This document shows positions 24,792 through 33,002 of a stretch of 47,147 bases of DNA, piece by piece (positions within the stretch are counted from its first letter, which is position 1; each line of letters begins with the position of its first letter). The stretch covers positions 1-47,147 of the forward strand of contig JAEXMB010000057.1 in the NCBI GenBank assembly GCA_023444705.1, read 5' to 3'. The notes under the pieces were generated by a model, which saw only the letters and a program-made list of their open reading frames with translations, was not told where the DNA came from and ran no database searches. The stretch comes from Pseudomonadota bacterium (GTDB lineage: Bacteria; Pseudomonadota; Alphaproteobacteria; Micavibrionales; UBA2020). The translations under genes and the position numbers were made by a program.

Positions 24792-26138
24792 TCACTTCAC
24801 GCTGGTGAGCGCCTTGCGCACGCGGTCGACGATCTGGTCGATGTGCGTTTTTTCAAGGATCAGCGGCGGGGAGAATGCCAGCACATTGCCGGTGAAGCGG
24901 CAGACCATGTCCTGTTCAAAGAACAGTTTGTCGAACACTTCCATCGTGCGCGTCATTTCGTGCGGCGGGTTACGTCCCGTACCGGGATCAAGCTCGACCG
25001 CGCCCATCAGGCCCTGGTTGCGGATGTCGATGACATAGGGCGCATCCTTCAGGCTGTGCAGGGCATCCTGCCAATAGCCTTCAAGATTGCGCGCGTTTTC
25101 GAACATGCCCTCGGACTTGTACGCATCCACTGTCGCAATCGCGGCGGCACAGGCCAGCGGGTGGCCCGAATAGGTATAGCCGTGCATGAATTCAACGCCG
25201 AAATCGCCGGGCACTGCCATGAAAGCATCGTAAATGCCCTTGCGCACAAAGGTCGCGCCCATCGGCACCGCGCCGTTGGTGATGCCCTTGGCGGTGGTGA
25301 TGATGTCGGGCTGGACGTTGAAGTACTCCGCCGCAGACGCGCGGCCCAGACGGCCCCAGCCGGTGATGACCTCGTCAAAGATCAGCAGGATGTTGTGCTG
25401 GTCGCAGATCTTGCGGAGTTTTTCAAGATAGCCTTTGGGCGGCGGCAACACGCCGGTTGAACCCGCAACAGGTTCCACGATCACGGCGGCGATGTTCTCG
25501 GCATCGTGCAGGCGGATCAGCTCCAGCAGCTCGTCCGCGTAGTTTTCGCCATAGGCGGGCTGACCCTTGGAAAAGGCATTTTTCTCGAGGTTGAAGGTAT
25601 GCGGCAGGAAGTCGACGTTGGGCATCAGCGCATGGGCGAAAACCTTGCGGTTGTAGTAAAGCCCGCCCAGCGACACGCCACAGATGTTCACGCCGTGATA
25701 GGCACGGTCGCGGCTGATGATTTTCGATTTGGTGCCCTGCCCGCGCGCGCGCCAGTAGCCAAGCGCGATTTTGACGGCGGTATCGACGGATTCCGAACCC
25801 GAGTTACTGAAGAAGACGTGATCCATGTCGCCGGGCATTTCAGCGCAGAGGCGCGAAGCCGCTTCAAACGCCAGCGGATGGCCAAAGGAAAAGTTAGGGG
25901 CGTAGTCAAGCGCCGCTGCCTGTTTCTGGATCGCCTCAACGATTTTAGGGTGCTGGTGGCCGGCATTGACGCACCACAGGCCGGCACAGCTGTCGATCAG
26001 CTCGCGCCCGTCGTCGGAATAATAATACATCCCCTTGGCGCCGCTGATCATGCGCGGCTTGCGCTTGAAGGATTTTTGCGCCGTGAAAGGCATGAAATGC
26101 GCGTCGAGGTCGTTGGGGCGGCTGGTTGGCGTGGTCAT
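24792..26138 (-). CDS. class III (omega) aminotransferase
   Basis: A 448-residue PLP enzyme, of the omega-amino acid:pyruvate type. Features: GLWCVNAGHQHPKI, NSGSESVDTAVKIA, RAYHGVNICGVSLGG, IVEPVAGSTGVLPPPKGYL, FDEVITGWGR and the PLP-binding Lys in TTAKGITNGAVP. These segments fit beta-alanine/omega-amino acid:pyruvate transaminases rather than acetylornithine types; the amine donor is not decidable. The ATG at 26138 is supported by AAGGA 9 bases upstream; the ATG at 26147 would have no room for a ribosome-binding site. It converges with the amidase gene, which could act on a related nitrogen compound, but this is only inference. Confidence 0.93.
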   Translation of the reverse strand: MTTPTSRPNDLDAHFMPFTAQKSFKRKPRMISGAKGMYYYSDDGRELIDSCAGLWCVNAGHQHPKIVEAIQKQAAALDYAPNFSFGHPLAFEAASRLCAEMPGDMDHVFFSNSGSESVDTAVKIALGYWRARGQGTKSKIISRDRAYHGVNICGVSLGGLYYNRKVFAHALMPNVDFLPHTFNLEKNAFSKGQPAYGENYADELLELIRLHDAENIAAVIVEPVAGSTGVLPPPKGYLEKLRKICDQHNILLIFDEVITGWGRLGRASAAEYFNVQPDIITTAKGITNGAVPMGATFVRKGIYDAFMAVPGDFGVEFMHGYTYSGHPLACAAAIATVDAYKSEGMFENARNLEGYWQDALHSLKDAPYVIDIRNQGLMGAVELDPGTGRNPPHEMTRTMEVFDKLFFEQDMVCRFTGNVLAFSPPLILEKTHIDQIVDRVRKALTSVK

Positions 26139-26340
26139 GGATGACATCCTTGAGGTCAAATATTCGCATTCGTTGAAACGCGCCTGACGGTGCAAGGCGT
26201 AGCCGCGGCGAAAGCGAAAAGCACAGGCGGCAAAAGGCAAGGTGGCGAATTGAGTTTCGCGACGGCTTCAAGCATACTCGCATAGATGAAAACCACAACC
26301 CCCGCCGCCGATGCACCGCGCGGCAAAAAAGGCGACCGAT

Positions 26341-27087
26341 ATGGCAAATCATCCCGAGCATCCGGATCATCCGCAAGACACCCCCCGCGTGGTGTCGCTG
26401 GATCAGGCGCGCGCGCAACAGCGCGAACGCGCACAGGTGCGCAGCCTGTCCGCCAACGACGAATACCAGCCGATCCTGCGCCTGCCGCCGATGATCAAGA
26501 CCTTGTGCGCGCTGATCCTTGTGATCTTCGCGGTCCAGCAGCTCTTGCCGCCCGACCTGGCCGACGCACTGGTGTGGTGGGGCGGTTTTATTCCCGCGCG
26601 CTACAGCGGTGTGCTGCCTTTTGACGCGGCGGCACTGTGGTCGCCGTTCAGCCACGCATTGCTGCATGGCGGCTGGATGCATATCGGCATGAACATCGGC
26701 ATGCTGATGGCCTTTGGCGCGGGTATCGAAAAACAGCGCGGCGCCAAAAGCCTGCTTGTGATCTTTGTCGCCAGCACGCTGGGCGGGGCGTTGACGCAGT
26801 TCGTCTTTTACAGCGACAGCACCATGCCGATGATCGGCGCTTCGGGCGGCATCAGCGGGTTGTTTGGCGCGGCACTGATGGAAATGGCGCAGCACGCAAC
26901 GCATCACGACCCGCGCTGGCGCACGCGCCTGCGCCATGTGCTGCCGTTTGTCGCGGTATGGATCGGCATTTCGCTGTTCTTTGGCATCTTTGGCATGCCG
27001 GGCGAAAACCAGCCTGTGGCATGGGCCGCGCACGTGGGCGGTTTCATCGCCGGTATGATCGCCGCCAGCTGGCGCCCGCGCGCCTGA
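26341..27087 (+). CDS. rhomboid family intramembrane serine protease
   Basis: A 248-residue membrane protein with a polar N-terminus (about residues 1-50) followed by about six membrane segments. Catalytic features: HALLHGGWMHIGMN in the second helix, the Ser motif GASGGISGLFG, and the catalytic His in AWAAHVGGFIAG. These define an active rhomboid cleaving membrane substrates. I chose the ATG at 26341 (AAGG upstream); a frame-open ATG at 26311 is also possible. The 200-bp spacer to the divergent aminotransferase gene shows no clear operator. Confidence 0.92.
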   Translation: MANHPEHPDHPQDTPRVVSLDQARAQQRERAQVRSLSANDEYQPILRLPPMIKTLCALILVIFAVQQLLPPDLADALVWWGGFIPARYSGVLPFDAAALWSPFSHALLHGGWMHIGMNIGMLMAFGAGIEKQRGAKSLLVIFVASTLGGALTQFVFYSDSTMPMIGASGGISGLFGAALMEMAQHATHHDPRWRTRLRHVLPFVAVWIGISLFFGIFGMPGENQPVAWAAHVGGFIAGMIAASWRPRA

Positions 27088-27197
27088 CGCTAGACAGCGT
27101 TCAGATGAACGCGCCTTCAAAAACTTCGCAACAATATTGCACAGACGCCGCTTGAATTGGCACGCGCGATGGCCATACTGGCAAACCGTTTGGGAAG

Positions 27198-27230
27198 CCC
27201 GCCGCGATCATGACGGCGGGAAAAATTTTT
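27198..27230 (+). terminator. possible terminator after the rhomboid gene
   Basis: Perfect 7-bp stem CCCGCCG (27198-27204) / CGGCGGG (27214-27220) followed by AAAAATTTTT. The T-run starts 5 bases after the stem, so efficiency is uncertain; it also sits just upstream of a small ORF and could be part of its leader. Confidence 0.4.
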
Positions 27231-27246
27231 CGGGGAGCATTTCACC

Positions 27247-27420
27247 ATGAAACCGGTGAAGACCACCACCACCGCCATGTCGCCGAGCGCGCTGGCACGC
27301 CTTGATGAAATCCAGCAGGACATGCGCACCATGTGCGCGCCGCATTACGACGAGTTCCACAAGATGGAAGTCGCCAACGGCTTCGTCAAAATCACCATTC
27401 CAAGAAAAACGCGGCGCTGA
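27247..27420 (+). CDS. 57-residue conserved-looking small protein
   Basis: The frame runs ATG 27247 to TGA 27418-27420. A clean GGGGAG site lies 7 bases upstream. The product starts MKPVKTTTTAM, then SALARLDEIQQDMRTM, a central YDEFHKMEV and a basic end. It looks like a short helix followed by a beta-hairpin. It lies between the rhomboid gene and the converging hemY. Support is the ribosome-binding site and host-like codon use; I do not recognise it. Confidence 0.5.
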   Translation: MKPVKTTTTAMSPSALARLDEIQQDMRTMCAPHYDEFHKMEVANGFVKITIPRKTRR

Positions 27421-27434
27421 TATGCGCAAGGCTT

Positions 27435-28829
27435 TTAGCGCGGCGGCGCCAGCACGTCGCCCGCAGGCGGCAGGATCGTCACCTGCCCGCGCTGCCATGC
27501 CGTGCCCTGCTGGACATCGGGCACGCGCCACGCAAAGCTGTTGAAGCTGTCGCATTGCGGGCAGATCGGCTGCCAGATGTCGTCGCGGTGGCCGCAAACG
27601 TCGCAGCACCACGCCGCTGACGGCTGGCCTTCCGCCGCCATTTCAAGCCAGGCGCGCGCGGCCGCTTCGTCGCCGCTTTCCTGACGCTCAAGTTCAGCCA
27701 ACGCGCGGTAATCGCCCGCCGCCTTGAGCAAGGGGCGCGCCTGCCGCCAGTGCCGCGCGGCCAGCGCCGCAAGGCCCAGCGCGTGCTGGCTTTCGATGTG
27801 GTCGGGGCGCAAGGCGGTCAGCTCGCCCACCCAGTGATAGGCGGCTTCGGCCTCGCCATAGATTTTATCGCGCTTGATCTTGGTTGAGGGCAACAGCGCC
27901 TGCCAACGCAGCAGCAATTGCGGATGGGGGTTGCGCTCCCACGCGCGGCGGATCAGCTTGCGCGCCGCATTCGTCTTGCCCGCCGCAATTTGCGCATCGG
28001 CCAGCGCAAGTGCCGCGGGAGTGAAGTCGATATTCAGACGATAGGCCGCCTCGGCAAAGCGCAGGCGCTCGCTCTGGCGCGTGGCGGCGGGCAGTTTCTG
28101 GTTGGCGGCGATGTCAAGCGCCTGCGCCACCCAGACGACCTGACGCGCCTGCTTGATGCTGGCCGCATCCATCGCGTTATTGCGTTGCGCGCGGCGCAGG
28201 GTGCGCTCGGCCGCGATCCAGTCGCGGGTGCGCGCTTCCATATCAAACAGGCTGCGCACGATCCACGGGCGTTTGGGCTGCAGGCGGTCGGCCGTGCGCA
28301 GATGGTCGCGCGCGGCCAGATAGTCGCGGCGCGACAGGCTGTCGGCAATCAGCCCGCGCACACCAAAGAACGCACCCTCGGGGTCATCCACAAGTGCGGC
28401 AAAGGCGCGTTGCGCCGCCGCATGGTTGCCTTGCAGCAACGCGGTTTGCGCCACCAGCAGGCGTGTCAGCGGCTGGTCGGGCAACACGGCTTGTGCGCGC
28501 AACATCATCTTTTCGGCTTTTTTCGCATCACCAGCGGCAACGGCGACAAGGCCCTGAGTCAGTGCGCGATAGGCGTCATCACGGCTGACGTCGCGGCGAA
28601 AGCGCCGCCAGCGTTCGGGCAGGGAGAAAATAAAACGCACCAGCGAGGTCACGATCATCACCGCCGCGGCAAAACCCATTGCGGCGAAAATCAGCACGCC
28701 CGGCGTGGTTTCGATCAGATAACCGCGCCATTCGATGCTGACGCTGCCGCCCGCCGCCTGTTGCGCCAGCCACAGCGCCAGCGCGACCAGCACGCCCGCC
28801 TTGACCAGAAAAAACAGTGCCCTCAACAT
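27435..28829 (-). CDS. hemY: HemY family tetratricopeptide membrane protein
   Basis: A 464-residue inner-membrane protein with two N-terminal membrane segments (about residues 5-25 and 45-66) with the HemY sequence between them, then FSLPERWRRFRR and a long TPR array. HemY proteins are tied to heme synthesis genes; their biochemical role is unsettled and this is not protoporphyrinogen oxidase of the same symbol. The C-terminus has a small zinc-ribbon-like element: CCDVCG then CPQC separated by HRDDIWQP-type sequence, seen also in other alphaproteobacterial HemY. Position after hemD and mic60 is the usual one. Confidence 0.9.
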   Translation of the reverse strand: MLRALFFLVKAGVLVALALWLAQQAAGGSVSIEWRGYLIETTPGVLIFAAMGFAAAVMIVTSLVRFIFSLPERWRRFRRDVSRDDAYRALTQGLVAVAAGDAKKAEKMMLRAQAVLPDQPLTRLLVAQTALLQGNHAAAQRAFAALVDDPEGAFFGVRGLIADSLSRRDYLAARDHLRTADRLQPKRPWIVRSLFDMEARTRDWIAAERTLRRAQRNNAMDAASIKQARQVVWVAQALDIAANQKLPAATRQSERLRFAEAAYRLNIDFTPAALALADAQIAAGKTNAARKLIRRAWERNPHPQLLLRWQALLPSTKIKRDKIYGEAEAAYHWVGELTALRPDHIESQHALGLAALAARHWRQARPLLKAAGDYRALAELERQESGDEAAARAWLEMAAEGQPSAAWCCDVCGHRDDIWQPICPQCDSFNSFAWRVPDVQQGTAWQRGQVTILPPAGDVLAPPR

Positions 28830-28838
28830 CGCGCCCCC

Positions 28839-30290
28839 TTACTTGCCCGAGATCGGCGAGACCGGCTGGTCAAAACCAAGGCTGTTGGTCACAAGCCCCT
28901 TAAGGCCCTCAAGGCTGACACCGCCGCCTGCGGCCAGCTGGCCCAGCACTGCGTTCATCAGCATGTCGCTTGATTGCTGTGCGGCCAGCGTGCCTTGTGC
29001 CTGCGTGATAAACGGCGCGGCGGCATCGGCACTGGGGCCTTGCAGGGTTTGCAGTTCGCGCACAGCACCGTTGATGTCGCCGCGGTCGAGCATGGCTTGT
29101 GCGCGGTTGACCACGGCATCGCTGCTTTCGCCCTCAAGCGTGTCGACCTTGCGCACCTTGACCAGCGCATTGAGGCGCTGTTGCGCGCGTTCCTGCACGT
29201 TGGCCGGCTGGCCGCTGACCTTGGCGTTGACGATATCCATCGCAAGCCCCTTGAATTCCTTTTGCAGGCCTTCGCGGTTCAGCACGCCGCTCTTGGCATA
29301 GGGAGCAAGGCGAGAGAGAGATTGTTGCAACTGCGGATTATTGCCGGCAATGCGGCTGACGACGGCAAGATCCTGTTCAAAGGATCGCCCCGTGGCAAGG
29401 TTGCTGCGGAATTCACCCATCAGCAACAGCATGGCGGCGGCCTCCATATCCTGTGCCGAAACACTGCCGAGCATACTGTCAAGCACGGGGTCCTTGGCGC
29501 GAGCGGTCTGCACCGCATTGCTGAACCCGGCCGCGTCGCCGCGCCAACCACCCAGCTGACCCTTGAGGCGTTCAACCGCGCCGTCAAGCTGCACGCGCCC
29601 TTGTTGCGACATCGACATCTGCCGCGCGTTGCCGATGAAATCGACAAGGTCACGCAGGCCCGTGGCATCGCCATTGGCCAGTTGCTGGGCGGTTTGGGCG
29701 GCGACCTGTCCGGCCTCGCCCGCGCGCGCGATCATCGCCTGCGTGGTGGCGCTCAGCCCGCCGGTCGCGTTTTCAACTTTTTCAATCTGGCGGTTCATAG
29801 CAAGACCCAGCGGCACGGAAGGTTCTTCGGGTTCTTTTTCCGTCAGCAATTCGTGCGGCGCGATCTGCTCCGCCCTGTGCTTGAGCCATGCGTATTCCGG
29901 CGCCAGCAGGAACACGGCGGCCAGCACAATCAAAAAGAAGAACACCCCGAAGGTCAGCATGCTGCGGTGAACGAAGCGCATTTTTTCGGCCACGATGGCC
30001 TTGCGCTGGCGCTCCATATAGGCGCGGCGGTCAAGGCCGGTCCGGCGGTCGGGGCCGGTATAGCCGCGGCTGCTGATCTGGCCGCTGGCATCACGGTCGG
30101 CATCGCGCTGGCGGCGGTCGTTGCCGCGGCGGCGTTCCTGTTCGGGCGGGAATTCGGGCAGGGTTGGCGCAGGCGCGCTGTGACCCGCAGGCTGCGGTGC
30201 AGTCTTGCCCTGCGCGCCATCAGCATCGGCGGCGCGGCGCGACGGGATCGTCGGATCGGTTGGGGCGCGGTCGTTGGGCGGGGGCGTCAT
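28839..30290 (-). CDS. mitofilin (Mic60) homologue, inner membrane organising protein
   Basis: A 483-residue protein. Residues 1-105 are low-complexity and rich in Pro, Arg, Asp and Gln, with GPDRRTGLDRRAYMERQRK before a single membrane segment at about 113-133. A helical periplasmic region follows, ending in a mitofilin signature domain at about residues 340-455 (SRLAPYAKSGVLNREGLQKE and DRGDINGAVRELQTL). Alphaproteobacterial Mic60 shapes intracytoplasmic membranes and is known to lie within heme biosynthesis clusters, as here between hemD and hemY. Start and stop spacing to both neighbours is about 7-9 bases. Confidence 0.88.
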   Translation of the reverse strand: MTPPPNDRAPTDPTIPSRRAADADGAQGKTAPQPAGHSAPAPTLPEFPPEQERRRGNDRRQRDADRDASGQISSRGYTGPDRRTGLDRRAYMERQRKAIVAEKMRFVHRSMLTFGVFFFLIVLAAVFLLAPEYAWLKHRAEQIAPHELLTEKEPEEPSVPLGLAMNRQIEKVENATGGLSATTQAMIARAGEAGQVAAQTAQQLANGDATGLRDLVDFIGNARQMSMSQQGRVQLDGAVERLKGQLGGWRGDAAGFSNAVQTARAKDPVLDSMLGSVSAQDMEAAAMLLLMGEFRSNLATGRSFEQDLAVVSRIAGNNPQLQQSLSRLAPYAKSGVLNREGLQKEFKGLAMDIVNAKVSGQPANVQERAQQRLNALVKVRKVDTLEGESSDAVVNRAQAMLDRGDINGAVRELQTLQGPSADAAAPFITQAQGTLAAQQSSDMLMNAVLGQLAAGGGVSLEGLKGLVTNSLGFDQPVSPISGK

Positions 30291-30297
30291 GCTGGCA

Positions 30298-31149
30298 TCA
30301 CTTCGTTAGGGCGCTTTCACTCGTTATATTCTGCAAGCCAGCGGCTGGCGCGTCAATCATTGTCAGCAACGCCGCCACATCAGGGCGCGGTGCTACGATA
30401 ATTTCGGGCGTTGCGGGCGCAAAGGCCGCGCGGGCGATGTCGGCAATACGGGAAGACAGGCAATAAAGCCGTGCAGGTCCTGCAACGGCGGGCATCGCCT
30501 CGCTCGCCTGCGCCTGTGTGGCCGTGCCCAGATGTTGCGCCACGCGTCCCGACAGCAACACAACGTCGGTGATCGCACCGTTGGCCAGCTCTGCAGCAAG
30601 ATCGTCGGGCAGCGCATTCAGCCGCGCGTCATAAACAACATGGGTTTCAATGGCCAGCGGCGATTGCCGCATGACATCGGCCAGATCGGCGACAGTGACC
30701 TTGCCCGCCAGATGAATGAGCCGCGAAATGCCCTGCCCGCCTGCATGCAGGGAGATGGTGGAGGCGAGCGAGGCAATGTCGCCTTGTGCCGCGATCACGC
30801 GCGGAAAACCTGCCGCTTGCAACGCCTGTGCCGTGCCCTCGCCCACGGCAAAAAAGGCGCGCTGGCGCAGGTGCGCCGCCAGTTCGGCATCTGCGGTCTG
30901 TATGGCATCAAGCGCACGCGCGCTGGTCATGACCCACGCCACGCTGTCATCCTGCGTTGCGGCCAGCAGGGCTTCGCGTACATCAGCGGCCAACGGCACG
31001 GGGTGCGTGGTGAAAGGCGTAAAGTAAACCAGACGGCTGGCCAGCGGGTAGAGTGCATCAGCCCAGCGCGCGCAACTGTCCTGCGCGCGCGTCATCAAAA
31101 TGCGGCGCGGCGCGGCAGACGTGTCATCGATGTCAGCGGCGGCAGTCAT
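30298..31149 (-). CDS. hemD: uroporphyrinogen-III synthase
   Basis: A 283-residue cytosolic enzyme closing hydroxymethylbilane to uroporphyrinogen III. The family is poorly conserved; recognised segments are ILMTRAQDSCARWADAL at the start, VMTSARALDAI, FFAVGEGTAQALQAAGF, and VLLSGRVAQHL with a late YCLSSRIADIA. Position next to mic60-hemY and near hemC supports the call. The start is uncertain: ATG 31149 is used here; an open extension reaches 31194, and a Met directly before TRAQD is also possible. Confidence 0.85.
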   Translation of the reverse strand: MTAAADIDDTSAAPRRILMTRAQDSCARWADALYPLASRLVYFTPFTTHPVPLAADVREALLAATQDDSVAWVMTSARALDAIQTADAELAAHLRQRAFFAVGEGTAQALQAAGFPRVIAAQGDIASLASTISLHAGGQGISRLIHLAGKVTVADLADVMRQSPLAIETHVVYDARLNALPDDLAAELANGAITDVVLLSGRVAQHLGTATQAQASEAMPAVAGPARLYCLSSRIADIARAAFAPATPEIIVAPRPDVAALLTMIDAPAAGLQNITSESALTK

Positions 31150-31293
31150 AGTGGCGGCAATCCCCTTCAGCCAACCAACGGCTGAAACCACCATACAGTG
31201 CCACGTTGGCCCTGCCCATTATAAAATCCAATAAAATCAACTATTAAGTATAATCCATTTGTCTCTTTTTTACACTTATGTAAATATAGCGCC

Positions 31294-31926
31294 ATGTCAC
31301 AGCATCCCGATTCATTCGTGCAACACGTACACCGCGTTATCGCGGCGCATATCACACCCGCCGCCGACAGCGACGAGCGCATGCGCATCGTGCTGGGTCA
31401 TATGAATATGATGTACCAACACAGCCTGCGCCATGCCTTCAATACGGCCGCCGCCAACCCCCACCATAGCCAGCCCGCAGTCGAAGCCGCACAACGTCAC
31501 GGCTTGCACGGCGTGGGCGGTGATTACCTGCTGCCGCGCGGCTTGAGCGCGCCGGTTGTTGAAACCTATGCGATGGTGGCGATGCATGTCGTGCGCGGCA
31601 AAGACGGACAGGAAACGGCCCAGCGCCATTTGCACGATCTGCTGATGCGCCTTGAACACCTCAACCCCGTACTGACGACACTGGCTTACGACCGCAGCGA
31701 CGTGAAACAATGCTATGATGCCATTCTGGGCGTGACCAGCGGTTTCAACACCGACGACATCCAGCATTATCTGGACGGCAACTTTTACAAGAAGTCGATG
31801 GAAAATCCTGCCTATGCGGCACAACATGCCGCCGTGGTGAAGCATCTCAACGACAACGAACTCTACTGGGTGCCGTCACCGAAAACGATGGGCCGCATTC
31901 TGGCGCAACAACCGCGCAAACCCTGA
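31294..31926 (+). CDS. unknown protein inserted between hemC and hemD
   Basis: A 210-residue, His-rich, mostly helical soluble protein without signal peptide or membrane segment. No motif recognised; HYLDGNFYKKSME and a Trp near the end (NDNELYWVPSP) are the most distinctive segments. It is on the + strand while its hem neighbours are on the minus strand. The 100 bases upstream are A/T-rich with likely promoter elements (for instance TTTGTC and TAAATA 17 bases apart), but no ribosome-binding site. The stop is 3 bases from the hemC stop. Base composition is host-like. Confidence 0.7.
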   Translation: MSQHPDSFVQHVHRVIAAHITPAADSDERMRIVLGHMNMMYQHSLRHAFNTAAANPHHSQPAVEAAQRHGLHGVGGDYLLPRGLSAPVVETYAMVAMHVVRGKDGQETAQRHLHDLLMRLEHLNPVLTTLAYDRSDVKQCYDAILGVTSGFNTDDIQHYLDGNFYKKSMENPAYAAQHAAVVKHLNDNELYWVPSPKTMGRILAQQPRKP

Positions 31927-31929
31927 CAA

Positions 31930-32907
31930 TCAGATTTTCTTGTTTGCAAAAACTTCGGCCGCCGCGATGAAATCGGGCGGCAGTTTCGCGCGCATGGTTT
32001 CACCCGCATGGCGGCCCAGACGCTGCGCATCGCCGACATGGCGCACTTCCATGATATAGCTGTCACGCACCACTTCGCTGCCGTCGGGGCGCGCCACCAG
32101 CACGTCAAAGCGCGCGCGCCCTTGAGGATCGGGCGTTTGCATGTGTGCTGCAATCGGCGTGCGGCACGATCCGTCCATCACGTCCAAAAACGCGCGTTCG
32201 GCCACCATTGATAATTCCGTCACCGCGCAGTTGCAGGGTGCCAGCAGTGCCTGCATGCGGCTGTCACTGTCGCGGATTTCAACGCCGACGATGCCCTGCG
32301 CGGCGGCGGGCAGCATTTCGTCGATCGGCATCACATATGCCGCGGGTTCATGGATATTCAGGCGGTTCAGGCCTGCCTTGGCCAGCAGGGTCGCATCAAC
32401 CTCGCCCGCCTGCAATTTGGCAAGGCGCGTGCCGACGTTGCCGCGAAACACCACAACCCGCAGGTCAGGGCGAAGGGACTGCACGATCGCCTGACGGCGC
32501 AGCGATGCCGTGCCGACCACGGCCCCCTGCGGCAGGTCGGCCAGCGTGCCTGCCTGCCCGTTGGCGCCATGATGACGGCTGAACAAAACATCGCGCGCAT
32601 CCTCGCGCGGCAAAACGCAACCGATCATCAGACCCTGCGGCAGCCATGTCGGCATGTCTTTCATCGAATGCACCGCGGCGTCGATGCGCCCGTCAATCAG
32701 GGCCTCCTCGATTTCCTTGGTGAAGAGGCCCTTGCCACCCGCATCGGCCAGCGCGCGGTCCTGAATGCGGTCACCCGTGGTGGTGATGGTCACGATTTCG
32801 ACATCAAGGTCAGGGTTATGGCGAACCAGCGCCGCCGCCACCATGCGCGTTTGCGCCAGCGCCAGTGGCGAGCCCCGTGTGCCCAGCTTTACCGTCTGCG
32901 TTGTCAT
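31930..32907 (-). CDS. hemC: hydroxymethylbilane synthase (porphobilinogen deaminase)
   Basis: A 325-residue cytosolic enzyme polymerising four porphobilinogens. Signature segments: LGTRGSPLALAQTRMV at the N-terminus, TTGDRIQDRALADAGGKG, FTKEIEEALIDGRIDAAVHS, LPREDARDVLF, GTASLRRQAI, and the cofactor-attaching Cys in DGSCRTPIAAH. Typical length. Divergent from tsaD across 95 bases that contain a perfect palindrome. No clear ribosome-binding site upstream of the ATG at 32907, so leaderless or weak initiation is possible. Confidence 0.97.
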   Translation of the reverse strand: MTTQTVKLGTRGSPLALAQTRMVAAALVRHNPDLDVEIVTITTTGDRIQDRALADAGGKGLFTKEIEEALIDGRIDAAVHSMKDMPTWLPQGLMIGCVLPREDARDVLFSRHHGANGQAGTLADLPQGAVVGTASLRRQAIVQSLRPDLRVVVFRGNVGTRLAKLQAGEVDATLLAKAGLNRLNIHEPAAYVMPIDEMLPAAAQGIVGVEIRDSDSRMQALLAPCNCAVTELSMVAERAFLDVMDGSCRTPIAAHMQTPDPQGRARFDVLVARPDGSEVVRDSYIMEVRHVGDAQRLGRHAGETMRAKLPPDFIAAAEVFANKKI

Positions 32908-32940
32908 GCTTTTTGGTAAACCGCCGCGCCACGCAAATCA

Positions 32941-32956
32941 AGGCTATAAATAGCCT
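32941..32956. promoter_or_regulatory. palindrome in the hemC-tsaD divergent promoter region
   Basis: AGGCTATAAATAGCCT is a perfect 7-bp inverted repeat with a 2-base centre, midway between the two divergent start codons. It could be an operator or simply overlapping -10 elements (TATAAA/TATA on both strands). Confidence 0.45.
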
Positions 32957-33002
32957 GCACGGCGGGATAGCGCGGACCAATTTGGTATTGTATAACAACA
33001 GC

